Shown here in pieces: positions 5,972 to 7,181 of a stretch of DNA of 7,181 nt. The stretch covers positions 1 to 7,181 of the forward strand of contig JAAYYM010000492.1 in NCBI GenBank assembly GCA_012515365.1, written 5' to 3'. This stretch comes from Clostridia bacterium. GTDB lineage: Bacteria > Bacillota_A > Clostridia > Lachnospirales > Lachnospiraceae. The notes beneath the pieces are model-generated. The model did no database searches. It was not told where the DNA came from and worked only from the letters and a program-made list of their open reading frames with translations. Each line of letters opens with the position of its first letter. Positions within the stretch are counted from its first letter, which is position 1. The position numbers and the translations under genes are program-made.

Positions 5972-7181
5972 ATGACAAAGGATTATTTTAATGATTTGTT
6001 CATCTTCGAGATGGCAAACAGCCATCAGGGTAGCGTGGAACATGGAATTGATATCATCAAAGCAATGGGAAAGATCGCAAGAAAATATAACATTAAGGCA
6101 GCTGTAAAGCTACAGTACCGTGATCTGGACACGTTTATCCACCCAGATTACAAGGAACGTCAGGATGTCAAGCATATTCCAAGATTTATGAGCACGAGAC
6201 TAGGCTATGATCAGTTTACTCAGCTGGTAGATGCAGTCAGAAGTGAAGGCATGATCACAATGAGCACACCGTTTGATGAGACAGGTGTGGAATGGTGCAT
6301 GGATCAGGGAATCGATGTGATCAAGATAGCCAGCTGTAGTTCACTTGACTGGCCTTTGCTATCAACAGTAGCTAGAACCAAGAAGCCATTGATCATATCA
6401 ACAGGTGGAAAGACCATTTCCGATATTGATAAATTGTATAATTTCTTTTCACACAGAGACTGCGAATTCGCATTTCTTCATTGTATCGCAGAGTATCCGG
6501 CACCATTAGAAGGTCTCCAGCTGGATTTTATAGACAGAATGAAAAAGAGATACCGTGATGTTACGATCGGGTATTCCGGACATGAGGCACCGGATGATAA
6601 TATGGTACCGATGATGGCGATTGCCAAGGGTGCAAAAATATTGGAACGTCATGTCGGACTCCCGACAGAAACAATCAAATTAAATGCGTATTCCATGAAT
6701 CCGGAACAGGCAGACGTATGGGTAAAAAATGTATTGCTTGCAAAGTCGATGTGCAAGATGAACAAAGAAAATCAGAAATTTATCACACAGGGAGAAATTG
6801 ATTCCTTACGTTCTCTCATGCGTGGTGTTTATGCAAAACGTAATATTAAAAAGGGTGAAGCATTGGCAGCAGAGGATATTTTCTTTGCTATGCCATGCGG
6901 TGACAAACAGCTGACCAGTGGCGAATTTAAGGATGGCAAGATCATTGCTTCCAAGGACTATCAGGCTTATGAAGAAATACAGGAAAAAGCACCAATTTCA
7001 GGCATAGGTGTTGTCAGAAATGCAATCCACGATGCAAAAGGTATGCTTTATGAGGCAGGAATTGCACTTGGCAATGATTTTGAAGTGGAGCTTTCCCATC
7101 ATTATGGAATTCCGCATTTTAGACAGTATGGGGCTATCATTATCAATATTATCAATCGCGAATATTGTAAGAAATATATCA
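5972..7181 (+). CDS. NeuB/PseI-type nonulosonate synthase with SAF domain and extra C-terminal region, 3' truncated
   Basis: The frame is open from ATG 5972 (SD GGGGTGG, 5 bases upstream) to the window edge; 403 residues are visible. The family condenses PEP with ManNAc or a diacetamido-hexose to form sialic, legionaminic or pseudaminic acid. The barrel domain (about 1-260) shows FEMANSHQGS (12-21, for the usual EIGxNHxG), KLQ 46-48, STPFDETG (98-105), IKIAS (117-121), ISTGG (142-146), LHCIAEYPAP (169-178), GYSGH (200-204) and LERHVG (224-229). H204 and H227 align by eye with the metal-binding histidines of Neisseria NeuB. A SAF/antifreeze-like domain follows (about 283-340, with RGVYAKRNIKKGE and AEDI). 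Unlike ordinary NeuB, which ends near residue 340-350, the protein continues (EVELSHHYGIPHFRQYGAII, 371-390), perhaps into a cupin-like domain. The usual GYSDH is GYSGH, and the Asp after the ERH motif seems to be N238. Which sugar it makes cannot be decided. Confidence 0.9.
   Translation, partial: MTKDYFNDLFIFEMANSHQGSVEHGIDIIKAMGKIARKYNIKAAVKLQYRDLDTFIHPDYKERQDVKHIPRFMSTRLGYDQFTQLVDAVRSEGMITMSTPFDETGVEWCMDQGIDVIKIASCSSLDWPLLSTVARTKKPLIISTGGKTISDIDKLYNFFSHRDCEFAFLHCIAEYPAPLEGLQLDFIDRMKKRYRDVTIGYSGHEAPDDNMVPMMAIAKGAKILERHVGLPTETIKLNAYSMNPEQADVWVKNVLLAKSMCKMNKENQKFITQGEIDSLRSLMRGVYAKRNIKKGEALAAEDIFFAMPCGDKQLTSGEFKDGKIIASKDYQAYEEIQEKAPISGIGVVRNAIHDAKGMLYEAGIALGNDFEVELSHHYGIPHFRQYGAIIINIINREYCKKYI

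Overview
The window reads as a chromosomal segment of a low-GC, probably motile Clostridia (Lachnospiraceae-like) bacterium. This placement rests on AT-rich codon use, strong purine-rich Shine-Dalgarno sites, short intergenic gaps, and the combination of a Maf-type flagellin glycosyltransferase with a NeuB-type synthase. It is inferred from gene content, not from a marker gene. All supported genes lie on the + strand.

Layout: (1) 1-465 is the 3' end of a multi-pass membrane protein, probably a GT-C/GT39-like glycosyltransferase, followed by a 13-bp tandem repeat and a hairpin terminator. (2) 651-1193 encodes a free-standing GNAT N-acetyltransferase with its own plausible promoter. (3) 1328-2437 holds two consecutive genes for small single-pass membrane proteins. 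The first has a four-residue tandem repeat before its membrane segment. The second has a low-complexity linker and a C-terminal His/Cys motif resembling a small metal-binding domain. Neither has a function I can name. (4) 2438-2534 is a short intergenic stretch with a bulged hairpin and an imperfect ~23-bp tandem repeat directly before the next ribosome binding site. (5) 2535-7181 looks like one transcription unit: glycerate kinase, a 112-residue helical protein of unknown function, a Maf/MptE-like (DUF115) protein whose start overlaps the previous stop, and a NeuB/PseI-type nonulosonate synthase that continues past a SAF domain into an extra C-terminal region and runs off the window.

Functional reading: the NeuB-type enzyme should condense PEP with an N-acylated hexose to make a nonulosonic acid (sialic, legionaminic or pseudaminic type). 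Maf-family proteins are implicated in placing such sugars on flagellin Ser/Thr residues. The translationally coupled 112-residue protein is a good candidate partner of Maf. Glycerate kinase makes 2-phosphoglycerate, one enolase step from PEP; a metabolic link to the synthase is possible but speculative. I see no phage, IS, CRISPR, tRNA or rRNA. The most interesting parts are the glycerate kinase-small protein-Maf-NeuB arrangement and the extended C terminus of the NeuB protein.
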